Source: Alicyclobacillus sp. ALC3
GTDB taxonomy: Bacteria; Bacillota; Bacilli; Alicyclobacillales; Alicyclobacillaceae
Direction: 5' to 3'
DNA: 64,000 nt
Assembly (NCBI RefSeq): GCF_028751195.1
Contig: NZ_CP066784.1
Location: 496,001-560,000 of the forward strand
The position numbers and the translations under genes are program-made. Positions 8,421 through 16,349 of this stretch are shown in pieces (position 1 is the first letter of the stretch; each line of letters opens with the position of its first letter). Under the pieces are notes generated by a model. It was not told the DNA's origin, did no database searches, and was given only the letters and a program-made list of their open reading frames with translations.

Positions 8421-9311
8421 TTACAGAGGAGCCTTATCCAGCAGGCGTAAAAACGCGTCGACCATGTACCGGCTGTAGCGCTCTGCCCGCTGGACAATGT
8501 GGAGATGGCGGCGAATCTGAAACCCTGCGATGGGTACCTCGACAAGGACGCCGCGCTGGCAGTCCTCGTGCACGGTGAGTCGCGACAGGAACGCCACGCC
8601 GAGCCCTGCGACAATCGCGGACTTGATGGCTTGGGTGCTCCCAAGTTCCATACAAAACGTCGCTTGCGAGAGCATGTTTTCCTGTTCTAGAGCCTGCTCT
8701 GTCACTTGCCGTGTCCCAGACCCTTCTTCCCGGCACAACAGCGGTTCCTCAAGCACGTCCGCGAGACTTATCTCGCCTTTCTGGGCAAACCGGTGCGACG
8801 GTGGGCAGACCAGCACGAGGTCGTCCTCTTTCCACGCCGTCACTACAAGGTCAGCTGTCGGAGTCACAATGCCCTCGACCAATCCAACGTCGATGCTGTG
8901 GTGTGCGAGTTGGCTGACAATCTCGGTGGTGTTCGCGATTCGCATCCGGATATCTGCCGACGGATACCGCTCGCGCAAGTCACCGAGCAGGACGGGCAGC
9001 AGGTACTCGCCAATGGAGAGTGTTGCGCCGACACACAATCCTCCGCCTTCACTGCGCAGCCGCAGCAGTTCTTCCTTGGCCCGCACGTGACAACTGAGCA
9101 AATCCCGGCTGTACGGGTACAAAGCTTGCCCAAGCGGCGTCAACGTCAGGCCAGATGCGCTGCGCTCAAAGAGCAGCCCACCGTACTCGTCTTCCATCGC
9201 CTGCAGGTGCCTGCTCGCTGTCGACTGCGTCATGTGCAGTACCTGTGCGGTCTTGTTCAAGCTGCCGTGCTCCACTACCGCGCAAAACACTTCGTGACTC
9301 TCCAAATGCAA
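8421..9311 (-). CDS. LysR-family transcriptional regulator
   Basis: A 296-residue LysR regulator. The winged helix-turn-helix is at the N-terminus (LNKTAQVLHMTQSTASRHLQAMEDEYG), followed by the periplasmic-binding-protein-like effector domain typical of CysB/CbbR relatives. I place the start at TTG 9311 because GGAGG stands 8 bases upstream and the protein then opens LHLESHEVFCAVVEHGSL, the usual LysR beginning. An earlier in-frame ATG would overlap the upstream gene and add a non-family extension. It lies upstream of the molybdo-oxidoreductase operon on the same strand and may regulate it. The effector is unknown. Confidence 0.9.
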   Translation of the reverse strand: MHLESHEVFCAVVEHGSLNKTAQVLHMTQSTASRHLQAMEDEYGGLLFERSASGLTLTPLGQALYPYSRDLLSCHVRAKEELLRLRSEGGGLCVGATLSIGEYLLPVLLGDLRERYPSADIRMRIANTTEIVSQLAHHSIDVGLVEGIVTPTADLVVTAWKEDDLVLVCPPSHRFAQKGEISLADVLEEPLLCREEGSGTRQVTEQALEQENMLSQATFCMELGSTQAIKSAIVAGLGVAFLSRLTVHEDCQRGVLVEVPIAGFQIRRHLHIVQRAERYSRYMVDAFLRLLDKAPL

Positions 9312-9327
9312 GCAAATCGCCTCCGGA

Positions 9328-9819
9328 CTACTCGACGAGCTCAGATTCCTTGTCCACAAGGTGTTCGAGAATCTCTGTCAGCTCTGCGAGGATGCCGCGT
9401 TGAAGTTCATCCGACTTCAGCTCCGTTGAGGACTGCTCGACAAACAAGCGCAATTTGTCGAGGACACTGGCGCCAGGCACGGTGGGCAGCAACAAAGTAA
9501 CTTCCCGTTCGTGGTCTACGACGCTCTCTCCATAGCGAAGTTTCCAGACATCGCTTCGCCAGTTTGCGAGCAGGTGCCAGACGTCAATCGACTGCTCCGG
9601 CGAAGTGGGGAGCACTCGAGGCAACACAAACTCCAGAACGTGATCGGCAATGAACAGGTAAGCTACCAGACACGGTGTCTCGTTAAAGACGCCGAACCCA
9701 AAGCTGACTTCCGATACGACCTGCGTTGGACGCGGCAGTTGGACGCCGACACCCGGATTGTCGTCCCAAAAGACGATGAGGTCGGACGACTGCCCGACCG
9801 CAAGCGGTAAGATTTGCAA
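9328..9819 (-). CDS. Unknown protein, 163 residues
   Basis: I do not recognise it. The protein is acidic and soluble, has no signal peptide and no obvious metal or nucleotide motif, and ends in a glutamate-rich helix. The TTG start at 9819 is preceded by GGGAGG at good spacing, and its stop is only 16 bases before the LysR start, so it is a real coding frame likely co-transcribed with its neighbours. Confidence 0.65.
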   Translation of the reverse strand: MQILPLAVGQSSDLIVFWDDNPGVGVQLPRPTQVVSEVSFGFGVFNETPCLVAYLFIADHVLEFVLPRVLPTSPEQSIDVWHLLANWRSDVWKLRYGESVVDHEREVTLLLPTVPGASVLDKLRLFVEQSSTELKSDELQRGILAELTEILEHLVDKESELVE

Positions 9820-9842
9820 GAGAACGCCTCCCGTCTACCTCA

Positions 9843-10349
9843 CTACGTGCCTTGTTGCAACTGTTCTGAGTCGAATCGCCTAATCTGGTAGTCCCCTCTG
9901 TCCGTCGGTATCGTCGCTTCATAGACAAGGGTGAGAATCACGTCTTGTCCGTTATCATCCCGATGCCAAACGTCAATCGCGTAGAGGTCCTCCCGGTTCG
10001 GCTTATGACCGTCCAAAACTGTGGCCGGGACGGACCCTGGGGCCTGAAAGTACACTGTAGCCCGAAGCAGGGCGCCTCGTACAATCTCGAGATAGTACTC
10101 TTGTTGCTCGAAAGGAGGAGAAAGATAGATAGCGTGCGGGAAGAGGTGAATTTGGACGGGCGTCATCGAAATCCGCGCCGTCCCTGCGCTAGACTGCAGG
10201 AAATAGGCGTTGAAAAGACAGCCCTTCACGCCAAGTTCCGCAAAGAACCCCCGCCACTCCTGGTACCCGAGCGCATCCTCGAGATTGAACTCCATAAAGC
10301 CCGAGTCAACCGGAACGATGCTTTCCGTCCGGGTTGTGAAAGTAGTCAT
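9843..10349 (-). CDS. Unknown protein, 168 residues
   Basis: I do not recognise it. It is a soluble, beta-rich looking protein with several aromatic residues and no signal peptide. I use the ATG at 10349 because GGAGGTATCGGT precedes it; the longer frame to 10433 has no ribosome site. The gene is 23 bases upstream of the 9328-9819 gene and in the same direction, so the two probably share a transcript. Confidence 0.65.
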   Translation of the reverse strand: MTTFTTRTESIVPVDSGFMEFNLEDALGYQEWRGFFAELGVKGCLFNAYFLQSSAGTARISMTPVQIHLFPHAIYLSPPFEQQEYYLEIVRGALLRATVYFQAPGSVPATVLDGHKPNREDLYAIDVWHRDDNGQDVILTLVYEATIPTDRGDYQIRRFDSEQLQQGT

Positions 10350-10461
10350 ACCGATACCTCCCCCCCTCCCTATTGATAATATCACGGAAAAGTTGGGAAA
10401 AGTGTACCATCCGGTCATGCCGACGACAGACAATCACGTAAGCCTGGTACTGGCCCTGTTG

Positions 10462-10920
10462 TCATGAGTTGTTGGCGAGTGTGTAGAGAAAGTTGAATCG
10501 CTGTGCGTGTTCCATTTCATCCGTCATGGTGCGAAAGAGCACGTCGCGAACTTCCGGAATCCTCGTACTCAGGTACATATCTCGGTACAACTCTGCTGCC
10601 TCCAACTCACCTCGGAAAGCAGTTTCAATCCCGTCTTTGTAACTAGCGAACTGAGTTTTCCCCGCCTGAACATTGGGCCTGTGCCCGGTAAGTTTCCGGT
10701 ACAGTTTGCTCAACAGGCGAACGTGCAGCATTTCGTCATTCTTTGCGTGACTCACAAAATCTCTGTACTTGCTTGGCGCCATGCCCTCTAGCGCCTCGTA
10801 AAACTTGACTGCAGTAGCTTGGTCATTGATTGCCCCTGACAATTTGACGACAAACGAATTGCGGTCTTTGAAGTGCCTCGGATCAGACTGAATCGATACT
10901 GGAGCATGCCACGGTTCCAT
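10462..10920 (-). CDS. Ferritin-like di-iron protein
   Basis: A 152-residue four-helix-bundle protein of the ferritin/rubrerythrin superfamily. Two ExxH signatures are visible, E63-H66 (NDEMLH) and E135-H138 (DEMEH), with a further glutamate pair around E105/E107 in the third helix and D33/E42 in the first. No rubredoxin domain is attached. The ATG at 10920 has AGGAGG seven bases upstream. A role in peroxide or iron handling is the usual one for the family; nothing here specifies it further. Confidence 0.8.
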   Translation of the reverse strand: MEPWHAPVSIQSDPRHFKDRNSFVVKLSGAINDQATAVKFYEALEGMAPSKYRDFVSHAKNDEMLHVRLLSKLYRKLTGHRPNVQAGKTQFASYKDGIETAFRGELEAAELYRDMYLSTRIPEVRDVLFRTMTDEMEHAQRFNFLYTLANNS

Positions 10921-11009
10921 GACGGTTCTACCTCCTGGGTTTTTCAAAACCGTATGCATCCACCCAGATGGAGGTTCCTCAGTAAGTGGCGAAATCCACG
11001 ACTCATCTC

Positions 11010-12233
11010 CTACCGCACCATGAACGCCCCGCCCGTCGTAAGCGCGGACAGATAGGTCTTTCCCTGCGATGTCTGGATATCGAGCGTGGAGACCATGACC
11101 TGGTTGACATGTACTTCAATGCCGCCGTCGACATAGCTCTGAAAGTCGTGCAGAACATAGGGGCGTCCCTCAAACATGCCAAGGTACATCATGACGTGAC
11201 CCGGCATGTACAACACGTCCCCTGGCTGCATCCTCGTCAGACACTCGATGCGCTCCGCCTCTGTCAACTCTATGAAGGACACCGGTGAAGGCAGTGATGC
11301 TTCCTGCGCGCGTGTGTCACGCGGCAACTGAACCCCCATGGCTCGGTAGATGTCCATGACAAAGCTGGAACAATCATGAACACCAAGTCGACCGCCCCAT
11401 CCATACCGCTGGTATAGAAGGGAGAACCCCAGCGACAGGCAGTTCGCACGAGACAGCCCCAAACAGCCCACATGAACGTCGGTCGCAGGCAAGTAGGCCG
11501 GATGCAACTCTAGTGTCCCGTCTGCACGGCGCACCGGCAGCAGTACGGGGGCGTGGCCGAGATTCAACTGGTTTCCGAGGCTGTGCGAATCAGTCGTAGG
11601 CAACACCGCTGCGAACTCAACGGTGCGCGCCATGACTGCCGCGTCGTACGGTTGGGGCGCCGTGATGGTATGCGGCGCAGTCACCACGGCCACGGTGAAA
11701 CCTTGAGAGGGCTTGTATTGCGCAAAAGTTGACCAATCGGTTGTAGCAATTTTACGAGCGCAGACAAAACCGTGGTAGGTTCGGGAGTAAACGTAGTACC
11801 AGTTCCGGTCCTGACTCGCACCGACAATCACGACGGGTTCGAAGGTATGCAACGTGGTATCGAGCAACCGGTCGAACTCGGCTGTGTCAGGAATGCGAAA
11901 CCCCTCCACCGGCGTCGCCCACCGCCGGAGGGCTGTCGCCAGAACCGTAAACCCCGGAACAGGTGGGACTCGCCACACTTGCGAATTGTGCTCAATCGCG
12001 CGCCACTGCTCGTCGTCTATCAGGCCACCCCCGCGGTCGTAGAGCGTAGTGCTAGGACGCGCGGCTGGCGCAATGTCATAGGTTGCGTCTGGGCTCAGTT
12101 CATAGAGATGGGAGGACCGCACCCACGCACTCTGACAGACAGACGAGTCGTAAACAAAGTTGTCGGTTATCTGCGAAGACCAAAATTCAGCACGGAGCAT
12201 GTCTGCCGTCACGCCAGGAAGCAGTTGTTTCAT
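11010..12233 (-). CDS. NlpC/P60 cell-wall peptidase with N-terminal SH3 domains
   Basis: A 407-residue protein with the architecture of gamma-D-glutamyl-diamino-acid endopeptidases: an N-terminal helical part and SH3b-like region (residues about 50-250; WVRSSHLYEL..., PVVIVGASQDRNWYYVYSR) and a C-terminal NlpC/P60 domain. The catalytic triad is C288 (GVHDCSSF), H346 (PGHVMMYLG) and H362 (YVLHDF). There is no signal peptide, so like YkfC-type enzymes it probably trims murein peptides inside the cell during recycling. The ATG is preceded by GGGAGGGGG. Confidence 0.87.
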   Translation of the reverse strand: MKQLLPGVTADMLRAEFWSSQITDNFVYDSSVCQSAWVRSSHLYELSPDATYDIAPAARPSTTLYDRGGGLIDDEQWRAIEHNSQVWRVPPVPGFTVLATALRRWATPVEGFRIPDTAEFDRLLDTTLHTFEPVVIVGASQDRNWYYVYSRTYHGFVCARKIATTDWSTFAQYKPSQGFTVAVVTAPHTITAPQPYDAAVMARTVEFAAVLPTTDSHSLGNQLNLGHAPVLLPVRRADGTLELHPAYLPATDVHVGCLGLSRANCLSLGFSLLYQRYGWGGRLGVHDCSSFVMDIYRAMGVQLPRDTRAQEASLPSPVSFIELTEAERIECLTRMQPGDVLYMPGHVMMYLGMFEGRPYVLHDFQSYVDGGIEVHVNQVMVSTLDIQTSQGKTYLSALTTGGAFMVR

Positions 12234-12259
12234 GCAATAGCCCCCTCCCGTTCACCGTT

Positions 12260-13084
12260 TTACGTCCTGAACCCCCTGCCATCGAGTGCGGCGATGTACC
12301 GTGCGGCGGATTTCTGAACAGATTCGCTCGCCCCCGCGCGGATGACGCGGTGAAAGGCGCCATAGATACGGTCAAAGTGAATCGCTGACGCCTTGTCGGC
12401 AATTCGGCTGACTGTTGCTGCAGGGAGCGGAATCAAGTTAGGGTAGCTGTACATGAAACTTACCCACTGCCGGTCTGAAACGACCTGAATGATGTCCCCC
12501 GTCAAGAGGGCCCCCTTGCCTCGCGCCCCACGTGCCCAGTGCAGCACAGCGCCGCCCTTGTAGTGACCGCCTAGTCGATGAAGCGTGAGTCCATCTGACA
12601 GGGCCAGAGACTCTCCAGTCCAAAAACGCACCCACTCGCTCGGTTGCACAACCCATTCCCGGTCATCTTGATGGATGTATATTGGCACACCCAGTTGTTC
12701 GGCCCATGTCACTTGAGTGGAATAGTAGTGCGGATGGGACAACGCGATGGCTTGAACGCCACCGAAGTCGCGAAGTGCGCGAAAGGTTGCATCGTCGACA
12801 TAGGTAATGCAGTCCCACAGCACACCGAAGTCGCCATCTTGCACAAGGTAAGCCGTTTGCCCAATCGCAAAACTCGGGCGAGTCGTGAAGCTGTGGAGAT
12901 GCTCCTCTTCTTCGACCACTTCGTTGCGATAGGTGCCACCCTGCCTCATCTCGTCGAGTGTCGTCCAAGATTGCCCCTCGGGTTTTACATACTGCCGCTC
13001 CTCGTTACAAATGACACATACTTCGGGCGGGACATCCGAAGCTGGGTATTGAACACCGCAAGTCGTGCAGATGAATTCCGGCAA
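12260..13084 (-). CDS. Metallo-beta-lactamase-fold protein with N-terminal zinc ribbon
   Basis: A 274-residue protein. Residues 1-30 form a CxxC-(13)-CxxC zinc ribbon or rubredoxin-like knuckle (C6, C9, C23, C26). The rest has the metallo-beta-lactamase fold, with SHPHYYST (H117, H119) where the family's HxHxDH usually stands, H174 in GGHYKGG and D197 in LLTGD. The second half of the first metal motif (DH) is therefore replaced by YY, so one metal site may be incomplete. TTG start with GGAGG upstream. The substrate is unknown. Confidence 0.82.
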   Translation of the reverse strand: MPEFICTTCGVQYPASDVPPEVCVICNEERQYVKPEGQSWTTLDEMRQGGTYRNEVVEEEEHLHSFTTRPSFAIGQTAYLVQDGDFGVLWDCITYVDDATFRALRDFGGVQAIALSHPHYYSTQVTWAEQLGVPIYIHQDDREWVVQPSEWVRFWTGESLALSDGLTLHRLGGHYKGGAVLHWARGARGKGALLTGDIIQVVSDRQWVSFMYSYPNLIPLPAATVSRIADKASAIHFDRIYGAFHRVIRAGASESVQKSAARYIAALDGRGFRT

Positions 13085-13173
13085 ACAGACCGCCTCCGTT
13101 CCGTGTTTGCTCTTATTTTACCTGGGAACGGGCAGTACAGATACGCTTTCGATCCCGCTCTGTGAACGCCGAA

Positions 13174-13641
13174 TCAGGCGCCTTGGGAGTTCCTCGGCAC
13201 GACGGCGACACCAAAGGCGTGGTGATTCCACAGGGCTTTCTCGACGACCGAGACCATCTCGTCTTCACAGTTCACCAGCAGGAAAACTTCGGTCCGGGAC
13301 CTTGACTTAAGTGACTGCAGGCGTATTTTCGTCGTTGCTGCTTTAATCCCAGCACCGAAAAGTGATCCGCCAACAAAGCCAATCATGCCCCACAACACGG
13401 GTCCCCACGGTAAAACAAAACCGTAGATGGTACCTAAACAGCAGAAAAATCCACCCCACAATGCAACGCCGTCAAAGAGTGCTTTGCCATCCGAGTGGTG
13501 CATCGTGTCAAAAAATGCTTTCTTGTTCGTTTTGTCCAGCGGAATCGCGTAGATATGCTCCTTCTTCAGACCACGTTCTTCAAGGTCAGCGATGACTAGC
13601 TCTAGTTGAGCGGATAGATCAAAGGCAGCCACTACATGCAC
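13174..13641 (-). CDS. Unknown protein with a central glycine-rich membrane hairpin
   Basis: This 155-residue protein has a soluble N-terminal segment resembling stress-type small proteins, then two hydrophobic glycine-rich stretches (about 60-100, WGGFFCCLGTIYGFVLPWG and GMIGFVGGSLFGAG), and a soluble tail. GTG start at 13641 with GGAGG nine bases before. It is 6 bases from the next membrane-protein gene upstream and probably co-transcribed with it. I cannot assign a function. Confidence 0.7.
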   Translation of the reverse strand: MHVVAAFDLSAQLELVIADLEERGLKKEHIYAIPLDKTNKKAFFDTMHHSDGKALFDGVALWGGFFCCLGTIYGFVLPWGPVLWGMIGFVGGSLFGAGIKAATTKIRLQSLKSRSRTEVFLLVNCEDEMVSVVEKALWNHHAFGVAVVPRNSQGA

Positions 13642-13647
13642 GAACAG

Positions 13648-14415
13648 TCACCTCCCTAAATCGAAGTTAAAGTTCTCCGGTTGATAATTACTTTGTAGAA
13701 AATTCGTTAACTCTTTGTCGTACAGGGTGTTCCGGTCCACTGCCGTGACGTAGCTGTTGTAGAAGGTGAAAGCGAAAATGGAAGGCAAAAACAACGTCCA
13801 CTCCGGGTTCAAAACGGAAGTCGCCCGTTGAAACTGCCCGTAGAACGTAAAGTACACGGCTAAGGCCATATGTGACTTGTAGCAAATCAAAATCCACCAT
13901 GCCAGTGCAGACACGGCGGAGGGCAACCGTCTATTATACAACGCACCGAGCCCTGGCATTAGGAGCGACCACAAAGCAGCGACTATCGGCTTACGTTTGT
14001 CGAGGAAGTCGTACTGAATCGCGTTCATCTCAAAAATTTTGACAGGTGCGTTTTCCCGGTTGGCTAGGTAGTACTGAATGTTGGTTTCCACAGACAACTG
14101 ATAACTGGACCAAAACGCGAAGGTAAAGACACTGCCATACAATAGAATCCACTTCATATCGAGCAGGTATCTCGCTGCGTCGACCCGCCCAGTCAAGGTG
14201 TACACGATGGCGGTATTAAAGTGCGACCGAAGATTGACAAGCACTTCCCAGCCGAACAAAATCCACCCCAGCAGGTACTGTCCGAGCGTAATTTGGCCGA
14301 ATCCTGGAAAGAACACAGACCAAAACGCAACCACCCATGGGTTGCTGAAGTGCAGCTGATTGATGGAAAACGGCCCCACAGTGACTCTGCTGCGACGAGG
14401 AGTGCTGTTCTGCAT
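13648..14415 (-). CDS. Integral membrane protein with two internal repeats
   Basis: A 255-residue protein with about six hydrophobic segments. Two similar blocks are visible, each containing a proline-glycine turn: FFPGFGQITLGQYLLG (about 35-50) and LMPGLGALYNRRLPSA, which recall TM2-type domains, followed by similar (F/Y)(T)FAFW/YNSY segments. This suggests internal duplication. It begins a two-gene unit with the glycine-hairpin protein. No function can be named. Confidence 0.72.
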   Translation of the reverse strand: MQNSTPRRSRVTVGPFSINQLHFSNPWVVAFWSVFFPGFGQITLGQYLLGWILFGWEVLVNLRSHFNTAIVYTLTGRVDAARYLLDMKWILLYGSVFTFAFWSSYQLSVETNIQYYLANRENAPVKIFEMNAIQYDFLDKRKPIVAALWSLLMPGLGALYNRRLPSAVSALAWWILICYKSHMALAVYFTFYGQFQRATSVLNPEWTLFLPSIFAFTFYNSYVTAVDRNTLYDKELTNFLQSNYQPENFNFDLGR

Positions 14416-14499
14416 ACTTCACATCTTATCCATATATAGCCATGTTTAACTCGTGCTGTAATGCATACTCTTAATCACACTTGTGAGACTTACACCTCC

Positions 14500-14532
14500 C
14501 TACAAAAGAAACAGGGGGCATAGCTGCCCCCC
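14500..14532 (-). terminator. Terminator of the hyuBA operon
   Basis: The minus strand has GGGGGGCA and TGCCCCC arms around a four-base loop, followed by TGTTTCTTTTG. It lies just beyond the hyuB stop. Confidence 0.75.
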
Positions 14533-14559
14533 GCTTGTGCCTAATTTCGATTCCATCTC

Positions 14560-16335
14560 CTACCCCCGCAGTTCGGCCAACACCTCGTCGCGATTGCCAA
14601 AGGTGAACGACGGTGCATTCCCGCGTTCGGCGCGGAGCGCAGCGCGCCGAGCCGTGGTAGCTACCGTGTCGACAGCTCCAAAGGCATCCAGTGTGACACC
14701 GTACTCGACTTCCGCCTTCTCGCGGCCAACGAGGCCGCGATGGACGTCGAGGCGCACCTTGTCAGGGTCGCGGTCGAGCGGGTCCCCCCAGCCGCCGCTG
14801 CCACCCGTGACGAACAAAATTTTGTCGCCCTTCTTCACTTGCACCCCGTCGATTTTTGACGGCAGTTCCTCCTGCGTCCCGTCGGTGCGGTACAGAATTT
14901 TGTACGACGACGTGCCAGGACTCCCGCCATTGATGCCCCACGGCTGCAGTTTGTGACGGTCGTCGTGAATGGAAACACTGCCGTCCGCAAGGCAGGTGTA
15001 CATCTTCTCGTTGCAGTTGCCACCTCGGTGTTTGCCCGCTCCGCCAGAATCCCGGCCCGTGCGGTAGTACTCGACGCGCAGTGGGTAGTAGGTCTCGAGG
15101 TACTCCGTCGGGATGTTCACGAACGCTGGCCACCACGAGTGTCCGTCAAGGCCATCGCCGATTGGCCGCCCAGGCAGACCGCCGTACATGACCTCCATCA
15201 AGTGGAAGTCCCGTCCAGAATCCTCCTTGCCGGAGTAGATGAAGTAGGGGCTCGTACCATAGCCAGCAGCGGGGCTGCTGTCAGGCGCGTTCACTGACAA
15301 GGCGCCAGAGAGCACGTCGAACAGGCGGCTGAGCACGTGTGTGCGGCAGCCGAGTGCAGCCGGAAACTTGGGGCGCAGCAGACTGCCTTCTGGGGTCGTA
15401 ATCTCCAGCAGGTCGTAGAACCCGTCGTTGAACATGATGGCCGGGTCGAACACGGAGATGAGGAAGGCGCCGATGAACATCTTGAACATCGCGTCGCTCA
15501 GGTAGTAGCTAATCGGCCCCTGGGCCTGGGGGTCGGTCCCGGTCCAGTCGAAGCGCGCTTGCTCCCCTTCGCGCCAGACCGTCAGCTTCATCTTAAACGG
15601 GCCATTACCGAGACCGTCGTCATCCACGTAGTCCTCAAACGACGCAGGTTCTGTCGGCAAGAAGTTCTGGATGAGCTGCGTCATCATGCGGTGTGTGCGC
15701 TCGAGCAGTGCGTCGAGGCCAGCGAGGTAGGTCTCGGCGCCAAAGCGCTGGCAGACCTCTTTGACACGGCGCTCCGCGGTGCGGCAGGCAGCGACGAGTG
15801 CCATCAGGTCACTGTAGTTCTCAATCGGGGTGCGTGTGTTCGCTTGAATGATGGAGATAATCGCCTTGTTCAGTTGCCCCTTTTCGAACAGCTTCACGGG
15901 TGGGAAGCGGACGCCCTCGCCAAAGATGCTTGTGGCTGTGACGGGCAAGCTGACCGGCACCGGGCCGCCCACGTCCATCACGTGTCCGAACATCGAAGAG
16001 TACCCGACCAGTTGGTTCTCAAAGAAAATCGGGACGATGATCATCCAGTCGTTGATGTGCGAGATGGAGCCGCCGCAACTGTACGGGTCGCTCAGGAATA
16101 TGACGTCGCCTTCCTGCACCCCTTCCGCAAAATGCGAGACGACCTCTGGCACGTGCGAGCCGAAGTTGCCGACGACCATCTTGCCGTGTGGGTCCGTAAT
16201 CATCGGGAAACAGTCGTGCTGCTCGCGGATGACGGGCGACATCGCCGACCGGAACAGGGTGACGTCCATTTCCTCCTTGACGTTTTTCAGCGCGTTTTCG
16301 AGGATATCGACCGTAATGGAATCGATGGCAGGCAT
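14560..16335 (-). CDS. hyuB: Hydantoinase B / oxoprolinase-family subunit
   Basis: A 591-residue HyuB-type protein: IREQHDCFPMITDPHGKMV, FLSDPYSCGGSISHINDWM, the GGxGWGDP motif near the C-terminus (VTGGSGGWGDPLDRDP) and SPGTSS are all family hallmarks. HyuB works as a heteromer with HyuA in ATP-dependent N-methylhydantoin hydrolysis, 5-oxoproline opening, or acetone/acetophenone carboxylation. I start at ATG 16335 with GGGGGAAAG before it; an in-frame GTG 18 bases upstream is less well placed. It follows hyuA by 14 bases. The neighbours (an amidohydrolase-like isochorismatase and a CoA transferase) favour a catabolic role for an amide or carboxylate substrate. Confidence 0.92.
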   Translation of the reverse strand: MPAIDSITVDILENALKNVKEEMDVTLFRSAMSPVIREQHDCFPMITDPHGKMVVGNFGSHVPEVVSHFAEGVQEGDVIFLSDPYSCGGSISHINDWMIIVPIFFENQLVGYSSMFGHVMDVGGPVPVSLPVTATSIFGEGVRFPPVKLFEKGQLNKAIISIIQANTRTPIENYSDLMALVAACRTAERRVKEVCQRFGAETYLAGLDALLERTHRMMTQLIQNFLPTEPASFEDYVDDDGLGNGPFKMKLTVWREGEQARFDWTGTDPQAQGPISYYLSDAMFKMFIGAFLISVFDPAIMFNDGFYDLLEITTPEGSLLRPKFPAALGCRTHVLSRLFDVLSGALSVNAPDSSPAAGYGTSPYFIYSGKEDSGRDFHLMEVMYGGLPGRPIGDGLDGHSWWPAFVNIPTEYLETYYPLRVEYYRTGRDSGGAGKHRGGNCNEKMYTCLADGSVSIHDDRHKLQPWGINGGSPGTSSYKILYRTDGTQEELPSKIDGVQVKKGDKILFVTGGSGGWGDPLDRDPDKVRLDVHRGLVGREKAEVEYGVTLDAFGAVDTVATTARRAALRAERGNAPSFTFGNRDEVLAELRG

Positions 16336-16349
16336 CTGGCTTTCCCCCT

